DNA of 64,000 bases, taken from NCBI RefSeq assembly GCF_900115475.1, contig NZ_FOWP01000008.1, forward strand, positions 124,001 through 188,000. The letters are read 5' to 3'. Positions 36,566 through 46,025 of this stretch are shown here, one piece after another; the first letter of the stretch is position 1; every line of letters begins with the position of its first letter. The translations under genes were made by a program, and so were the position numbers. This stretch comes from Ectopseudomonas composti. GTDB taxonomy: Bacteria > Pseudomonadota > Gammaproteobacteria > Pseudomonadales > Pseudomonadaceae. The notes below the pieces were generated by a model, which saw nothing but the letters and a program-made list of their open reading frames with translations, was not told the DNA's origin and made no database searches.

Positions 36566-37246
36566 CTAGGCCTCCGGCTCGTAGCTGTAACCGAGACCAC
36601 GATGGGTCTGGATCGGCTCTTCGCTCGGGGCGATGGCGCGCAGTTTGGCGCGCACGCTCTTGATATGGCTGTCGATATTGCGCTCGTAGCCGGCCTCGCT
36701 GGCCACGCCAAGGGCATCGAGCAATTGCTCGCGCGAATAGACCCGTCGTGGCTGACCGAGCAATGTACGCAGCAGGCGGAATTCATGGCGGGTCAGGCTC
36801 AGCGCCTGGCCGTGGTAGTGAATGCGAAAGGAGGCATCGTCGATCTGAAAGGTGCTCGGCGCACTGGCTGCAGGCGCTTCACGTGGCGCCACGCGCTTGA
36901 GAATGGCCTTGACCCGCGCGGCTACCTCGCGCGGGCTGAAGGGCTTGACCACGTAGTCGTCGGCGCCGATCTCCAGGCCCACCACGCGGTCGATCTCCTC
37001 GCTGCGCGCGGTGAGGAAGATCACCGGCACCTCGGAGAAACGGCGTAGGCGCTTGCACACGTCGAAACCACTGATATCGGGCAGGCCGACGTCGAGAATG
37101 GTCAGGTCGAAGGTGCCGTTCTCCAGCAGCGTCAACGCCTCGCCACCGAGGCTCGTCCACTGCGTGACGAAGCCTTCGGCCTGCAGGGCATAGACCAGCG
37201 TATCGGCAATTGCGGCTTCGTCTTCGACTATGAGTATCTGCGGCAT
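36566..37246 (-). CDS. creB: Response regulator CreB
   Basis: 226 residues, OmpR/PhoB type. Receiver with acidic pair EDE at 8-10, phospho-Asp in TILDVGLPDISGF (near 53), Lys in VKPFSP. C-terminal winged helix with LTRHEFRLLRTLL and YERNIDSHIKSVRAKL. Directly upstream of creC in one operon, the same order as in E. coli and P. aeruginosa. Expected to activate creD at 28910-30253. Confidence 0.94.
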   Translation of the reverse strand: MPQILIVEDEAAIADTLVYALQAEGFVTQWTSLGGEALTLLENGTFDLTILDVGLPDISGFDVCKRLRRFSEVPVIFLTARSEEIDRVVGLEIGADDYVVKPFSPREVAARVKAILKRVAPREAPAASAPSTFQIDDASFRIHYHGQALSLTRHEFRLLRTLLGQPRRVYSREQLLDALGVASEAGYERNIDSHIKSVRAKLRAIAPSEEPIQTHRGLGYSYEPEA

Positions 37247-37349
37247 CGGGCGTCCTGCACCTGTGGGGCGACGGCAGGAGACTGCCGAGCGCGGGAGCCA
37301 GCGTCAAGCGAGGGATAGGCGGGCAAGTGAAACCCGCCAGTCAGGTATT

Positions 37350-37401
37350 GGCGGGTTTCACCCGCCCTACGGGACAAACGCCGCTATTGCATCCGGGCTA
37401 C
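37350..37401. repeat. REP-like elements upstream of creB
   Basis: GGCGGGTTTCACCCGCCC-TAC at 37350-37370 (preceded by an inverted partial copy AACCCGCC at 37331) and TTGCATCCGGGCTAC at 37387-37401. Two different REP classes lie side by side. Confidence 0.6.
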
Positions 37402-37405
37402 CCGT

Positions 37406-37846
37406 TCAGGGAATCTCGCCGCGAATGTACTGCTCCAGCTGGCGGATCAGGTCAGCCTGCTCGGCGATGGTTTCCTTGACCAGGTCACCGATGGACAGCA
37501 GGCCGATCAACTCGCCTTCGGCCAGCACTGGCAGGTGGCGCAGGCGCCGCTCGGTCATCAGCTCCATGCAGTGCTGAAGGCTATCGCGCGGGCCGACGCT
37601 GATCACGTCGCGGGTCATGATTTCGCTGATCTTGGCGCCCAGCATGGAGCGCTCGGCCAGAGCCACTTTGCGCACGTAGTCGCGCTCGCTGACGATGCCC
37701 ACCAGGCGACCACCGGACAGCACCACCAACGCACCAATGCCCTTCTCCGCCATGATGCGCAGTCCATCGAGCAATGAATCATCCGCGTCGATGCTGTAAA
37801 GAAGAGCGTTCGACTTGGTTCTGAGGACTTCGGCAACCGTTTTCAT
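37406..37846 (-). CDS. CBS-domain pair protein
   Basis: 146 residues from ATG 37846 (MKTVAEVLRTKSN). Two CBS motifs: about 12-70 (MAEKGIGALVVLSGGRLVGIVSERDY) and 80-130 (MTERRLRHLPVLAEGELIGLLSIGDL). Such stand-alone pairs sense adenine nucleotides; targets are unknown. Separate transcription unit between creB and a chemoreceptor gene. Confidence 0.85.
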   Translation of the reverse strand: MKTVAEVLRTKSNALLYSIDADDSLLDGLRIMAEKGIGALVVLSGGRLVGIVSERDYVRKVALAERSMLGAKISEIMTRDVISVGPRDSLQHCMELMTERRLRHLPVLAEGELIGLLSIGDLVKETIAEQADLIRQLEQYIRGEIP

Positions 37847-37909
37847 GCTGGGGCTCCGTGTTGTTTGCATTGTTTTTAGCAGAGTTGGCCAGCCAGGTCA
37901 GCCTCGACC

Positions 37910-39940
37910 TCAGTCGAGACTGAAGCGCCCGGTATTCTGCGCCAGCCCTTCGCTGCCCCTGCGCAGTTGTTCGGCAGCGCTGCTCACGGCCTGGGCACCA
38001 TCGAGCAGTTGGCCGGCAGCCTGATCGACCTGCTGGATGTTGCCACTGACCTCATCGGCAGTCGCCGCCTGTTGCTCGGCGGCCGTGGCGATCTGCGCCA
38101 GGCGGTCACTGACGCGCTGCACCGAGTCGACGATGTTCTGCAACTCGTCGCCCATGGCCAGCACGCTGCCGATATCGCCATCGGCCTGGCTGCAGGCCTC
38201 TTCCATCAGGGTGACCGACTGGCCGACCACGCGCTGCAGGTTGTCCACGGTCTGGGCGATTTCCTGGGTCGAATCCTGGGTGCGCTTGGACAGCGAGCGT
38301 ACCTCGTCGGCGACTACGGCGAAGCCTCGCCCTGCCTCACCGGCACGCGCGGCCTCGATGGCGGCATTGAGCGCCAGCAGGTTGGTCTGCTCGGCGATGC
38401 CCTTGATTACCTCGACCACGCGGTTGATCTGTTGGGTCTGGTCACGCAGTTGCTGCAACGCCGCCGCGCTGTCGCCCAGGCGACTGCTGAGATGGCGCAT
38501 GCTGGCGCTGGTGCGCTCGCTGCGCTGGTTACTGCTGAGCGCCACTTCACGGGTCTGTTGCGCTTCCATAGCCGCCTGCTCGCAGCTTTGCGCCACGCTC
38601 TGCGCGGTGGCGGCCATCTGCGTCGCCGCGGTGGCGATCTGGCTCATTTGTGCCTGTTGCTGCTCGACAGCGTCCAGCGCATCGCGTGCCTGGCCACCGA
38701 GCAGTTGCACCGTGCTGTCCAGTTGCTGGCTTTCGCGGTTGACCCCCTGCAGAGAGTCACGCATCTGCTCGACTGCGGTATTCAGTGCCTGAGCGATGGC
38801 GGCCAGGTCGTCACGGCCGTTGACTTCCATGCGCACGCGCAGGTCGCCGTCTCGCAGGCCACGCGCAGCGTCGATGATGTTGCTGGTGCTGATGCGAATA
38901 GAGGCGTTCAGACACATCAGCACGTACATCGCCAGCAGGGTCAGCACGATGAAGGCGCCAATCACCTCGATCATCGAATGCAGCGCCTGTTGCCGGTAAT
39001 GGCCGAGGCTGGCGGAGAACTGCTGGTAGATCGCCTGCTGCAGGCTCTGCAATTGGGTCTCCAGCGCTTCGACGCGTTGCACGAACTGCTCAGGCGTGAG
39101 TGCCATGGGACTGGCCTCGAACATGTCGCGGTCGATCTGGGCGAGGAATTCATCGAACGCCTTGAGCGAGGCATCGAAGGGCGCGCTCAGTTGACGCATC
39201 GCCCGCGGCGCCTCGCGCGACAGGGTGATCTGCGCCTTGACCAGTTGCGCCCGCTGCTCGTCCAGGCTGCGTCGCAGGTCGCGGATCAGTACTCGGCTTT
39301 GCAGGGTGAAATGCTGCGAAACCACGGCGCCATGGCCTTGAGCGGCGAAGGTGCCGAGCTGCTCGAGCAGCCGCGGCATGACGTAGGTGATCTGCTCCAT
39401 CATCAGGTAGGTATCGAGGCGTGGATCGAGGATCAGGGTGCTGTCGGTCGCCACTTGCTCGCGCAGGGCAATCAGCGACAGCAGCGCCTTCTGGTAGCGC
39501 TCCAGCGCATCCGGTAGGGCAACCTTGGTCAGCCCGGCAGCTCGCAGACCATCACGCTCGCTCTGCAGGGCCTGGAAATGCTGGCGCGCCTGGTCACTGA
39601 TCAGCTCGCTCTGCAGCGGCTCGGCCGCTTGCTGCAAGGCCTCATCGAGCTTGCCCTCACGTTGCTGCAGCAGCCCCTGAGCGGCATTTTCGGTGCCTTT
39701 CCAGCGCGCCAACAGCGTGCGCTGGGCGACCAGCTCATGCTGTACCTGCGCCATGCGTTCCAGTGCCCGCGCGCCTTCAACCTCGTAGTCCACGGATTGC
39801 AGGCGCGACAGGTAGTCGCTGCTGATGATCCACAGCGCGTAACCCAACGGAAGCGCGAACAACAGGAACACCAGCTGGAACTTGTGGGCAAAACTGAAAC
39901 GCTGTAGCAGCCGTACACCCGGCTTGAGTACTCCCGTCAT
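37910..39940 (-). CDS. Methyl-accepting chemotaxis protein
   Basis: 676 residues. Helix 1 at about 20-40 ([18 protein letters not shown]), a long periplasmic, mostly helical sensor (about 45-325), helix 2 at about 328-350 ([17 protein letters not shown]), HAMP, then the signalling hairpin whose tip is [19 protein letters not shown]. No C-terminal CheR pentapeptide. The sensor looks like a helical-bundle NIT-type domain; ligand unknown. Monocistronic. Confidence 0.93.
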   Translation of the reverse strand: MTGVLKPGVRLLQRFSFAHKFQLVFLLFALPLGYALWIISSDYLSRLQSVDYEVEGARALERMAQVQHELVAQRTLLARWKGTENAAQGLLQQREGKLDEALQQAAEPLQSELISDQARQHFQALQSERDGLRAAGLTKVALPDALERYQKALLSLIALREQVATDSTLILDPRLDTYLMMEQITYVMPRLLEQLGTFAAQGHGAVVSQHFTLQSRVLIRDLRRSLDEQRAQLVKAQITLSREAPRAMRQLSAPFDASLKAFDEFLAQIDRDMFEASPMALTPEQFVQRVEALETQLQSLQQAIYQQFSASLGHYRQQALHSMIEVIGAFIVLTLLAMYVLMCLNASIRISTSNIIDAARGLRDGDLRVRMEVNGRDDLAAIAQALNTAVEQMRDSLQGVNRESQQLDSTVQLLGGQARDALDAVEQQQAQMSQIATAATQMAATAQSVAQSCEQAAMEAQQTREVALSSNQRSERTSASMRHLSSRLGDSAAALQQLRDQTQQINRVVEVIKGIAEQTNLLALNAAIEAARAGEAGRGFAVVADEVRSLSKRTQDSTQEIAQTVDNLQRVVGQSVTLMEEACSQADGDIGSVLAMGDELQNIVDSVQRVSDRLAQIATAAEQQAATADEVSGNIQQVDQAAGQLLDGAQAVSSAAEQLRRGSEGLAQNTGRFSLD

Positions 39941-40101
39941 AGCGACACCTCAGTACCTTTAGGGCCTACAGGCCTGGCAAAGAATTGCACGAAGCAAAAA
40001 GCAGGCCCGGCTGTCCTGGGTATGAGGAAGTCGTTACAGGGCACTCTCGACGAGTGTAATGGCCAATGGGTATCAGCCTTTTCCGAAATGCGACAATTAA
40101 C

Positions 40102-40611
40102 TCAGCATTGGGGACGATCGCGGGTGTAACGCTCGGCTGGGTCCACTGCCGCACCAAGATCGCGCATGGCACTGGCGCCGATCAGCAGTGGGTAGCTGAA
40201 GGTGCTGCGGTCGGTCAGGTTGACCTCGATGGTGCGCTCTTCCTCGCCCAGGCAGATCGGCATCTCGATCACCGGACGCTGCGAGTAGGCGACTTCCTTG
40301 ACCTCGGCGTCGCCCTCTTCGGTGCGCTTCTTGATCTCTGCGATGCGCACCAGCGGGTGTTCGTAAACCGTATCTTGGGCGCCGTCGACGGCCAGGCGGA
40401 AGCGTACCCAGTCCTCACCATTGCGCTCGAAGGGTTCGATGTCCTTGGCTGACAGCGAGGCCGTCATCGCGCCGGTGTCCATCTTGGCCTTGAGGGTCTG
40501 GCCCAGAGCGGGGAGCTTGATCAGTTCGTAGCGGCCGTAAAGGTCCGGTTGTTCATCGGCCATGGCCGGCAGGCTGATGGCAGCGGCCAGCAGGAGCAGA
40601 GCGTATTTCAA
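40102..40611 (-). CDS. Retropepsin-like aspartic protease family protein (DUF785), exported
   Basis: 169 residues starting at TTG 40611 (MKYALLLLAAAISLPAMA, signal peptide) with GAGAGGA upstream; no ATG fits. The motif AKMDTGAMTASL (Asp45-Thr-Gly) is the retropepsin-type DTG site of the family also annotated as ATP-dependent zinc protease or RimK-adjacent. A second motif YPLLIGASAMRDLG mimics the hydrophobic-G flap. Function unknown; relatives affect osmotic tolerance or glutamate metabolism. Confidence 0.82.
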   Translation of the reverse strand: MKYALLLLAAAISLPAMADEQPDLYGRYELIKLPALGQTLKAKMDTGAMTASLSAKDIEPFERNGEDWVRFRLAVDGAQDTVYEHPLVRIAEIKKRTEEGDAEVKEVAYSQRPVIEMPICLGEEERTIEVNLTDRSTFSYPLLIGASAMRDLGAAVDPAERYTRDRPQC

Positions 40612-40724
40612 GGTTCGGTCCTCTCGTTTGCGGTGACCGAACCTCCGACTGCTCTGCGCCTGACATGTTCCGCCGAAAGCGTTACAGCGTGCTGCGAACC
40701 TACGACTATGGATGCAACAGCCTG

Positions 40725-41963
40725 TCAGCGACCGCGCCCCTCAAGCTCCATCCCGCTCCAGAGTTCATCGAGCCGTTCGAAGCCCCACTCCTCGGCCGAT
40801 TCACGACCGACGATGCGGTCCTGGTCGGTGACCTTGCTCAGGTCAACGACGCTCTGCGGCAACGGCAGGCGCGACTTGGCCGAGAAAAACACCTTGACCC
40901 TGGGCGCCAGCAGCGCCTTGGGATTCTGCTCCATGACCACCGCCAGGCGCCCGCTCTGCAAACGCACCAAGGCGCCGACCGGGTAGATGCCCACGGTCTT
41001 GACGAAGGCCTGGAACACCAACTCGTCGAAATGCCCTTTCCACTCGGCCATCTTGCGGATCGACTCGGCCGGGTCCCAGCCCTGCTTGTAAGGCCGGTTG
41101 GAGGTGATGGCGTCATACACGTCGCACACCGCGCCCATCTTCGCCAGCAGGCTGATCTGATCGCCCTGCAGGTGATGCGGATAGCCACTGCCGTCGACCT
41201 TCTCGTGGTGATGCAGGCAGACGTCGAGCACCAGCGCGCTGACCTGCTTGCTGGCGATCAGAATGCTGCCACCCTCCTCCGGATGACGGCGCACCGTGGC
41301 GAACTCGTTGTCGGTGAGCTTGCCGGGCTTGTCCAGCAACTCCTGCGGCACCGCCATCTTGCCGATGTCGTGCAGCAGCCCGGCCAGGCCGGCTTCACGC
41401 ACGGCAGCCTCGGGCAGGCCGAGCTGACGCGCCAGAGCGATCATCAGCGCGCAGACGGCGACCGAGTGCATGTAGGTGTATTCGTTGCTGTGCTTGAGCC
41501 GCGCCAGGCTGATCAGCGCATTGGGGTGGCGCATCACCGACTCGGAGATTTCCTCGACCAGCGACTCGGCCTGCTCGAACTGCAGCGCCTGGCCCATGCG
41601 CGCATCGCAGAACATGTCCATCACCGCCTGCTTGGAGCGCGCGCAGAGCTTCACCGCCTGCTCCAACTCCTGCTCCATCGACAGCGTCTTGATCTTTGGT
41701 GGCTCGATGGCGGCCAGCAGTCGCGCCTCGGCTTCGCACTGGACCTCGGCTTCGGTCGCGGCCTGGACGCCAGCGGCGACATCGGCGCCCCTGCTGACAT
41801 CGATCCACAACTCGCTGATCGCGCTATCGCGAATACGAGCGAGATCTTTTTCGGAGTTGAGGAGAAACTTGGACTTCCAGAAGGGATGATCCATCCAGGA
41901 GCCGCAGAACTCCTGAATGAACATTCCGACGCGTAGATCAGCGACGGCGATCCGTTTGAGCAT
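40725..41963 (-). CDS. HD-GYP cyclic-di-GMP phosphodiesterase with DUF3391
   Basis: 412 residues from ATG 41963 (MLKRIAVADLRVGMFIQ). N-terminal DUF3391 (about 1-120), then HD-GYP: HD in LLHDIGKMAVP and the GYP loop HHHEKVDGSGYPHHL, both intact, so active hydrolysis of c-di-GMP is expected. C-terminal 60 residues are a variable tail. Divergent from an acyltransferase gene. Several paralogues exist in pseudomonads; no specific pathway can be named. Confidence 0.92.
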   Translation of the reverse strand: MLKRIAVADLRVGMFIQEFCGSWMDHPFWKSKFLLNSEKDLARIRDSAISELWIDVSRGADVAAGVQAATEAEVQCEAEARLLAAIEPPKIKTLSMEQELEQAVKLCARSKQAVMDMFCDARMGQALQFEQAESLVEEISESVMRHPNALISLARLKHSNEYTYMHSVAVCALMIALARQLGLPEAAVREAGLAGLLHDIGKMAVPQELLDKPGKLTDNEFATVRRHPEEGGSILIASKQVSALVLDVCLHHHEKVDGSGYPHHLQGDQISLLAKMGAVCDVYDAITSNRPYKQGWDPAESIRKMAEWKGHFDELVFQAFVKTVGIYPVGALVRLQSGRLAVVMEQNPKALLAPRVKVFFSAKSRLPLPQSVVDLSKVTDQDRIVGRESAEEWGFERLDELWSGMELEGRGR

Positions 41964-42126
41964 GATGCGTACCGGCAGATTGAGGCGCCTTCCGTGGGCA
42001 GGGTGTCCCGTGGTTACGATCATCGGGTTATAGACGCTGATCTGGCAATAGGCCAGTGGGGGCACACTTTGAGCAATCTGTCGCGCTTGCATAAGATGAC
42101 CGCTCACCGCCCGCCATGGAGTCGAC

Positions 42127-43020
42127 ATGCGCCCTCTGCTGACCGGCCTAGCCAACATCGTCCTGCTGCTCGCCAACACCTTGATATTGATCGGCCCGCT
42201 GCTGCTGATCGCCCTCGGCAAATTCGTGCTGCCCGGGCAGAGCGCCCGCGACGCCTGCTCACGCGGGGTGATGTGGGTGGCCGAATTCTGGGCGGAAAAC
42301 TGCAAACGCATCTTCGCCTTGCTCACCCCGACTCACTGGGACATTCGCGGCAATGCTGACCTGCGCAGCGACCGCTCCTACCTGGTAATCAGCAACCATC
42401 AGTCCTGGGTCGACATTCCGGCGCTGGTGCAGGCGTTCAATCGCAAGACACCGTATTTCAAGTTCTTCCTCAAGCAGCAGTTGATCTGGGTTCCCTTTCT
42501 TGGCCTGGCCTTCTGGGCGCTCGATTACCCCTTCATGAAGCGCTACTCCAAGGCCTTCCTGCAGAAGAATCCGCACATGAAGGGCAAGGATCTGGAGATC
42601 ACCAAGGCCGCCTGCGAGAAGTTCAAGCGCCTGCCGGTGACCGTGGTGAACTACCTGGAGGGCACTCGCTTCACCCCACGCAAGCAGGCCCAGCAGCAGT
42701 CTCCCTATCGCTACCTGCTCAAGCCCAAGGCCGGCGGCGTGGCCTTCGTACTCGCTACGCTGGGTGAGCAGATCGACGCCGTGCTGGACGTCACACTGGT
42801 GTATCCCGGCAAGCAGGTGCCGGGCTTCTGGGCACTGCTCAGCGGCCAGGTGCCGAAGGTGATCATGGATATCCAGACCCTGGAACTCGACCCGGCGCTG
42901 TACCAGGGCGACTACGAGAACGACGCTGCATTCCGCCAGTACCTGCAGGACTGGGTAAGCCAGCTGTGGCGGGACAAGGACGCCCGGATCGAGCAGTTGC
43001 GCGAGCGCGCCACATCCTAG
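42127..43020 (+). CDS. Acyltransferase of the PlsC/YihG family
   Basis: 297 residues. Helix at about 7-30, then the glycerolipid acyltransferase motifs NHQSWVD (motif I, HX4D type) and YLEGTRFTP (motif III EGTR). Closest in layout to E. coli YihG, a poly(A) polymerase-linked acyltransferase, rather than the housekeeping PlsC. Makes phosphatidic acid from lysophosphatidate in relatives. The stop overlaps a GGTGCGC-class repeat. Confidence 0.88.
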   Translation: MRPLLTGLANIVLLLANTLILIGPLLLIALGKFVLPGQSARDACSRGVMWVAEFWAENCKRIFALLTPTHWDIRGNADLRSDRSYLVISNHQSWVDIPALVQAFNRKTPYFKFFLKQQLIWVPFLGLAFWALDYPFMKRYSKAFLQKNPHMKGKDLEITKAACEKFKRLPVTVVNYLEGTRFTPRKQAQQQSPYRYLLKPKAGGVAFVLATLGEQIDAVLDVTLVYPGKQVPGFWALLSGQVPKVIMDIQTLELDPALYQGDYENDAAFRQYLQDWVSQLWRDKDARIEQLRERATS

Positions 43021-43034
43021 GGTGCGTGCGCACC
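43018..43034. repeat. REP-like palindrome remnant (GGTGCGC class)
   Basis: TAGGGTGCGTGCGCACC overlaps the stop codon of the acyltransferase gene. Confidence 0.5.
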
Positions 43035-43087
43035 GATGCTGCAGAGCCATTGCTGCGCACGCCTGGGCGGCCCTGCGAGCCTTGCCG

Positions 43088-43132
43088 TTCGGCTTTCCGA
43101 ACGAGCCACCCCTACTTATTCGCCCAGCCGAA
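43088..43132 (+). promoter_or_regulatory. Two AauR-type upstream activator sites
   Basis: TTCGG-CTTT-CCGAA at 43088-43101 is a perfect copy of the AauR consensus TTCGG-N4-CCGAA; TTCGC-CCAG-CCGAA at 43119-43132 has one mismatch. Centres are 31 bp apart, about three helical turns. They lie about 70-110 bp upstream of the sigma-54 promoter. Confidence 0.75.
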
Positions 43133-43197
43133 CGCATTACTTCGCCGAATAAAAATAAATTCTTTTAAATTCAGATAATTAACTGATGATTAGGTAC

Positions 43198-43213
43198 TGG
43201 CACATATCCTGCT
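43198..43213 (+). promoter_or_regulatory. Sigma-54 promoter of aatJ
   Basis: TGGCACATATCCTGCT: GG-N10-GC spacing with TGGCAC at -24 and TGCT at -12, about 86 bp before the aatJ ATG. Fits AauR, an RpoN-dependent activator encoded at 48765. Confidence 0.78.
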
Positions 43214-43272
43214 CCGTCCTCCTCAGGAATGCGATAGACCTTCCCTGAGCAAAGTGGCGTACCGCGCCATCA

Positions 43273-43282
43273 CAACAACAAC
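43273..43282 (+). promoter_or_regulatory. Candidate Crc/Hfq motif in the aatJ leader
   Basis: AACAACAACA overlaps the region just before the ribosome-binding site GAGGA of aatJ. The Crc/Hfq target is AANAANAA; amino acid transporter mRNAs are known targets. Not tested here. Confidence 0.6.
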
Positions 43283-43298
43283 ATCGAGGACTCGATTC

Positions 43299-44207
43299 AT
43301 GCGTACCTTCCACCGTGTACTGAGCGTGGCCATTGCCGCTGCCGTCCTTTCCACTCCGGTGATCGCCGAGGAACTGACCGGCACCCTGAAGAAGATCAAG
43401 GACAGCGGCACCATCACCCTGGGTCACCGCGATTCGTCCATCCCCTTCTCCTACTTCGGCGACAACTCGCGTCAGCCGATCGGCTACTCCCACGACTTGC
43501 AACTGAAAGTGGTCGAGGCGCTGAAGCAGGAACTGGGCATGCCGGAGCTGAAGGTGCGCTACAACCTGGTGACCTCGCAGACCCGTATCCCGCTGGTGCA
43601 GAACGGCACCGTCGATCTGGAGTGCGGCTCCACCACCAACAACATCGAGCGCCAGCAGCAGGTCGACTTCTCGGTTGGCATCTTCGAGGTGGGCACCCGC
43701 CTGCTGGCCAAGAAGAGCAGCGGCATCAACGATTTCGACGACCTCAAAGGCAAGAACGTGGTGACCACCGCTGGTACCACCTCCGAGCGCCTGATCAAGT
43801 CGATGAACGCCGAGAAGAAGATGGGCATGAACGTGATTTCCGCCAAGGATCACGGCGAGTCTTTCCTGATGCTCGAATCCAACCGCGCCGTCGCCTTCAT
43901 GATGGACGACGCCCTGCTCGCGGGCGAAATGGCCAAGGCCAAGAAGCCGGATGACTGGGCCGTGGTCGGCACCCCGCAATCCTTCGAGATATACGGCTGC
44001 ATGGTGCGCAAGGGCGACGCTGGCTTCAAGCAAGTGGTCGACAAGGCCATCAGCGCCACCTTCGCTTCCGGCGAGATCAACGATATCTACAACAAGTGGT
44101 TCCAGCAGCCCGTCCCACCGAAGGGTCTGAACCTGAATTTCCCCATGAGCGACGAGCTGAAGAAGCTGATCGCCAACCCGACCGACAAATCTGCAGAACA
44201 GATCTGA
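43299..44207 (+). CDS. aatJ: Glutamate/aspartate ABC transporter substrate-binding protein AatJ
   Basis: 302 residues from ATG 43299 with signal peptide 1-23 (MRTFHRVLSVAIAAAVLSTPVIA). Family 3 amino-acid-binding protein; substrate loop features include GHRDSSIPFSYFGD, VTSQTRIPLVQNGTVDLECGSTTN and TTAGTTSERLIKSM. Periplasmic acceptor for L-glutamate/L-aspartate, first gene of the uptake operon. Preceded by AauR boxes, a sigma-54 promoter and an A-rich Crc-type motif. A 406-bp hairpin-rich spacer separates it from aatQ. Confidence 0.95.
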   Translation: MRTFHRVLSVAIAAAVLSTPVIAEELTGTLKKIKDSGTITLGHRDSSIPFSYFGDNSRQPIGYSHDLQLKVVEALKQELGMPELKVRYNLVTSQTRIPLVQNGTVDLECGSTTNNIERQQQVDFSVGIFEVGTRLLAKKSSGINDFDDLKGKNVVTTAGTTSERLIKSMNAEKKMGMNVISAKDHGESFLMLESNRAVAFMMDDALLAGEMAKAKKPDDWAVVGTPQSFEIYGCMVRKGDAGFKQVVDKAISATFASGEINDIYNKWFQQPVPPKGLNLNFPMSDELKKLIANPTDKSAEQI

Positions 44208-44613
44208 CGGTGATGCGCCGCCACGCTCACAAAGCGTAGCGGCGCGGGGACTCCGGGGAAGCCAGCGGCTTCCCCAACCTAATTTCTGACGAAGCCGAGA
44301 CCATCCGCCCAGGCGGATACGAGCGACTCTTGCCTTCGTCAAAGTAGAAACATATCCACGATCTCGCGAGCTAGAGCTATGCAAGGCGTAACGACCAACG
44401 GGAGTAACAGCCAAAGGCTGGCCCGAAGGGCGAGCGCCAGCGAGTAAAACAGACGAGGAAGCGGAGTGTGCTGTAGCACATGAGCATGACTCACTTCGTT
44501 CGCCCCCTCGGGGCCGCACTGAAGTGCGTTAGTCGCAAACGACTTCCGAATCTGCTTTTAACGCAGCAGAGCCGACGCGCAGCAGATCGTTTCCTCACAA
44601 GAGGGAATCTGCA
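44208..44613 (+). other. Hairpin-rich 406-bp spacer between aatJ and aatQ
   Basis: No gene visible. Perfect or near-perfect inverted repeats: GCGCCGC/ACGCT stem (44215-44245), GGGGAAGCC-AGC-GGCTTCCCC (44255-44275), nested GACGAAG...CTTCGTC (44288-44340) around ATCCGCC-CA-GGCGGAT (44303-44318), GCTGGC...GCCAGC (44417-44441), TGTGCT-GT-AGCACA (44467-44480), CGCACT-GA-AGTGCG (44515-44528), AGTCG-CAAA-CGACT (44531-44544). The first two may set the high ratio of binding protein to permease mRNA by attenuation or by protecting 3' ends. The part after 44340 looks like a separate structured element. Confidence 0.75.
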
Positions 44614-45360
44614 ATGAATTACAACTGGGACTGGGGTATCTACTTCAAGTCCACCGGCATCGGCAGCGAGACCTACCTGGACTGGTTCATCACCGGCCTG
44701 GGCTGGACCATCGCCATCGCCCTGGCTGGCTGGATCATCGCCCTGGCGCTGGGCTCGCTGCTCGGCGTCATGCGTACCCTGCCGAACCGCTGGCTGTCCG
44801 GCCTGGCCACGGCCTACGTGGAAATCTTCCGCAACGTGCCACTGCTGGTGCAACTGTTCCTCTGGTACTTCCTGGTGCCGGATCTGCTGCCCGAGCCGCT
44901 GGAGCTGTGGTTCAAGCAGGATCTCAACCCGGCCACCTCGGCCTACCTGTCGGTGGTGGTGTGCCTCGGTCTGTTCACTGCCGCGCGGGTGTGCGAACAG
45001 GTGCGTACCGGCATCGAGGCGTTGCCCAAGGGGCAGACTGCAGCGGCCTACGCCATGGGTTTCCGCATGCCGCAGATCTACACCAACGTGCTGCTGCCGC
45101 AGGCCTACCGCATCATCATTCCGCCGCTGACCAGCGAATTCCTCAACATCTTCAAGAACTCCTCGGTGGCATCGCTGATCGGTCTGATGGAGCTGCTGGC
45201 ACAGACCAAGCAGACCGCCGAATTCAGCGCCAACCTGTTCGAGGCCTTCACCCTGGCCACGCTGATCTACTTCACCCTGAACATGAGCCTGATGATGATC
45301 ATGCGCCTGATCGAGAAGAAGGTCGCCGTGCCGGGCCTGATTTCCGTAGGGGGTAAATGA
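44614..45360 (+). CDS. aatQ: Glutamate/aspartate ABC transporter permease AatQ
   Basis: 248 residues, GltJ-type inner-membrane permease with five helices. N-terminus MNYNWDWGIYFKSTG as in GltJ; the EAA loop is EALPKGQTAAAYAMGF. Preceded by AGAGGGAAT. The stop overlaps the first of two possible aatM start codons. Confidence 0.95.
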   Translation: MNYNWDWGIYFKSTGIGSETYLDWFITGLGWTIAIALAGWIIALALGSLLGVMRTLPNRWLSGLATAYVEIFRNVPLLVQLFLWYFLVPDLLPEPLELWFKQDLNPATSAYLSVVVCLGLFTAARVCEQVRTGIEALPKGQTAAAYAMGFRMPQIYTNVLLPQAYRIIIPPLTSEFLNIFKNSSVASLIGLMELLAQTKQTAEFSANLFEAFTLATLIYFTLNMSLMMIMRLIEKKVAVPGLISVGGK

Positions 45361-46025
45361 TGGACTTCAGCGAAATCATCCCCGCTCTGCCGGGCATGTG
45401 GGACGGCATGCTGGTGACCCTGCAGCTGATGGTGCTGGGCGTGCTCGGCGGCGTGGTGCTGGGCACCCTGCTGGCGCTGATGCGCCTGTCGCACAGCAAG
45501 CTGCTGGCCAATATCGCCGCCACCTACGTCAACTACTTCCGCTCGATCCCGCTGCTGCTGGTGATCACCTGGTTCTACTTCGCAGTGCCGTTCATCCTGC
45601 GCTGGATCACCGGCGAAGACACACCGGTGGGGGCGTTCAGCTCGTGCCTGGTGGCCTTCGTGATGTTCGAGGCAGCCTACTTCTGCGAGATCGTCCGCGC
45701 CGGCATCCAGGCCATCCCCAAGGGCCAGATGGGCGCTGCCTCGGCCCTGGGCATGACCTACGGCCAGAGCATGCGCCTGATCATCCTGCCGCAGGCCTTC
45801 CGCAAGATGACGCCGCTGCTGCTGCAGCAGAGCATCATCCTCTTTCAGGACACCTCGCTGGTGTACACCGTGGGCCTGATGGACTTCCTCAACGCCGCTC
45901 GTTCGCGTGGCGACATCATCGGCCAGCCCCATGAATTCCTGATCTTCGCCGGCCTGGTCTACTTCACCATCAGCTTCGCCGCCTCGCGCCTGGTCAAGCT
46001 CCTGCAAAAAAGGTTAGCCGTATGA
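45360..46025 (+). CDS. aatM: Glutamate/aspartate ABC transporter permease AatM
   Basis: 221 residues from ATG 45360 ([13 protein letters not shown]); an adjacent in-frame ATG at 45357 is possible but sits too near the GGGGG ribosome-binding site. GltK-type permease; EAA loop [16 protein letters not shown]. Ends 4 bp into aatP (ATGA-type overlap). Confidence 0.95.
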   Translation: MDFSEIIPALPGMWDGMLVTLQLMVLGVLGGVVLGTLLALMRLSHSKLLANIAATYVNYFRSIPLLLVITWFYFAVPFILRWITGEDTPVGAFSSCLVAFVMFEAAYFCEIVRAGIQAIPKGQMGAASALGMTYGQSMRLIILPQAFRKMTPLLLQQSIILFQDTSLVYTVGLMDFLNAARSRGDIIGQPHEFLIFAGLVYFTISFAASRLVKLLQKRLAV

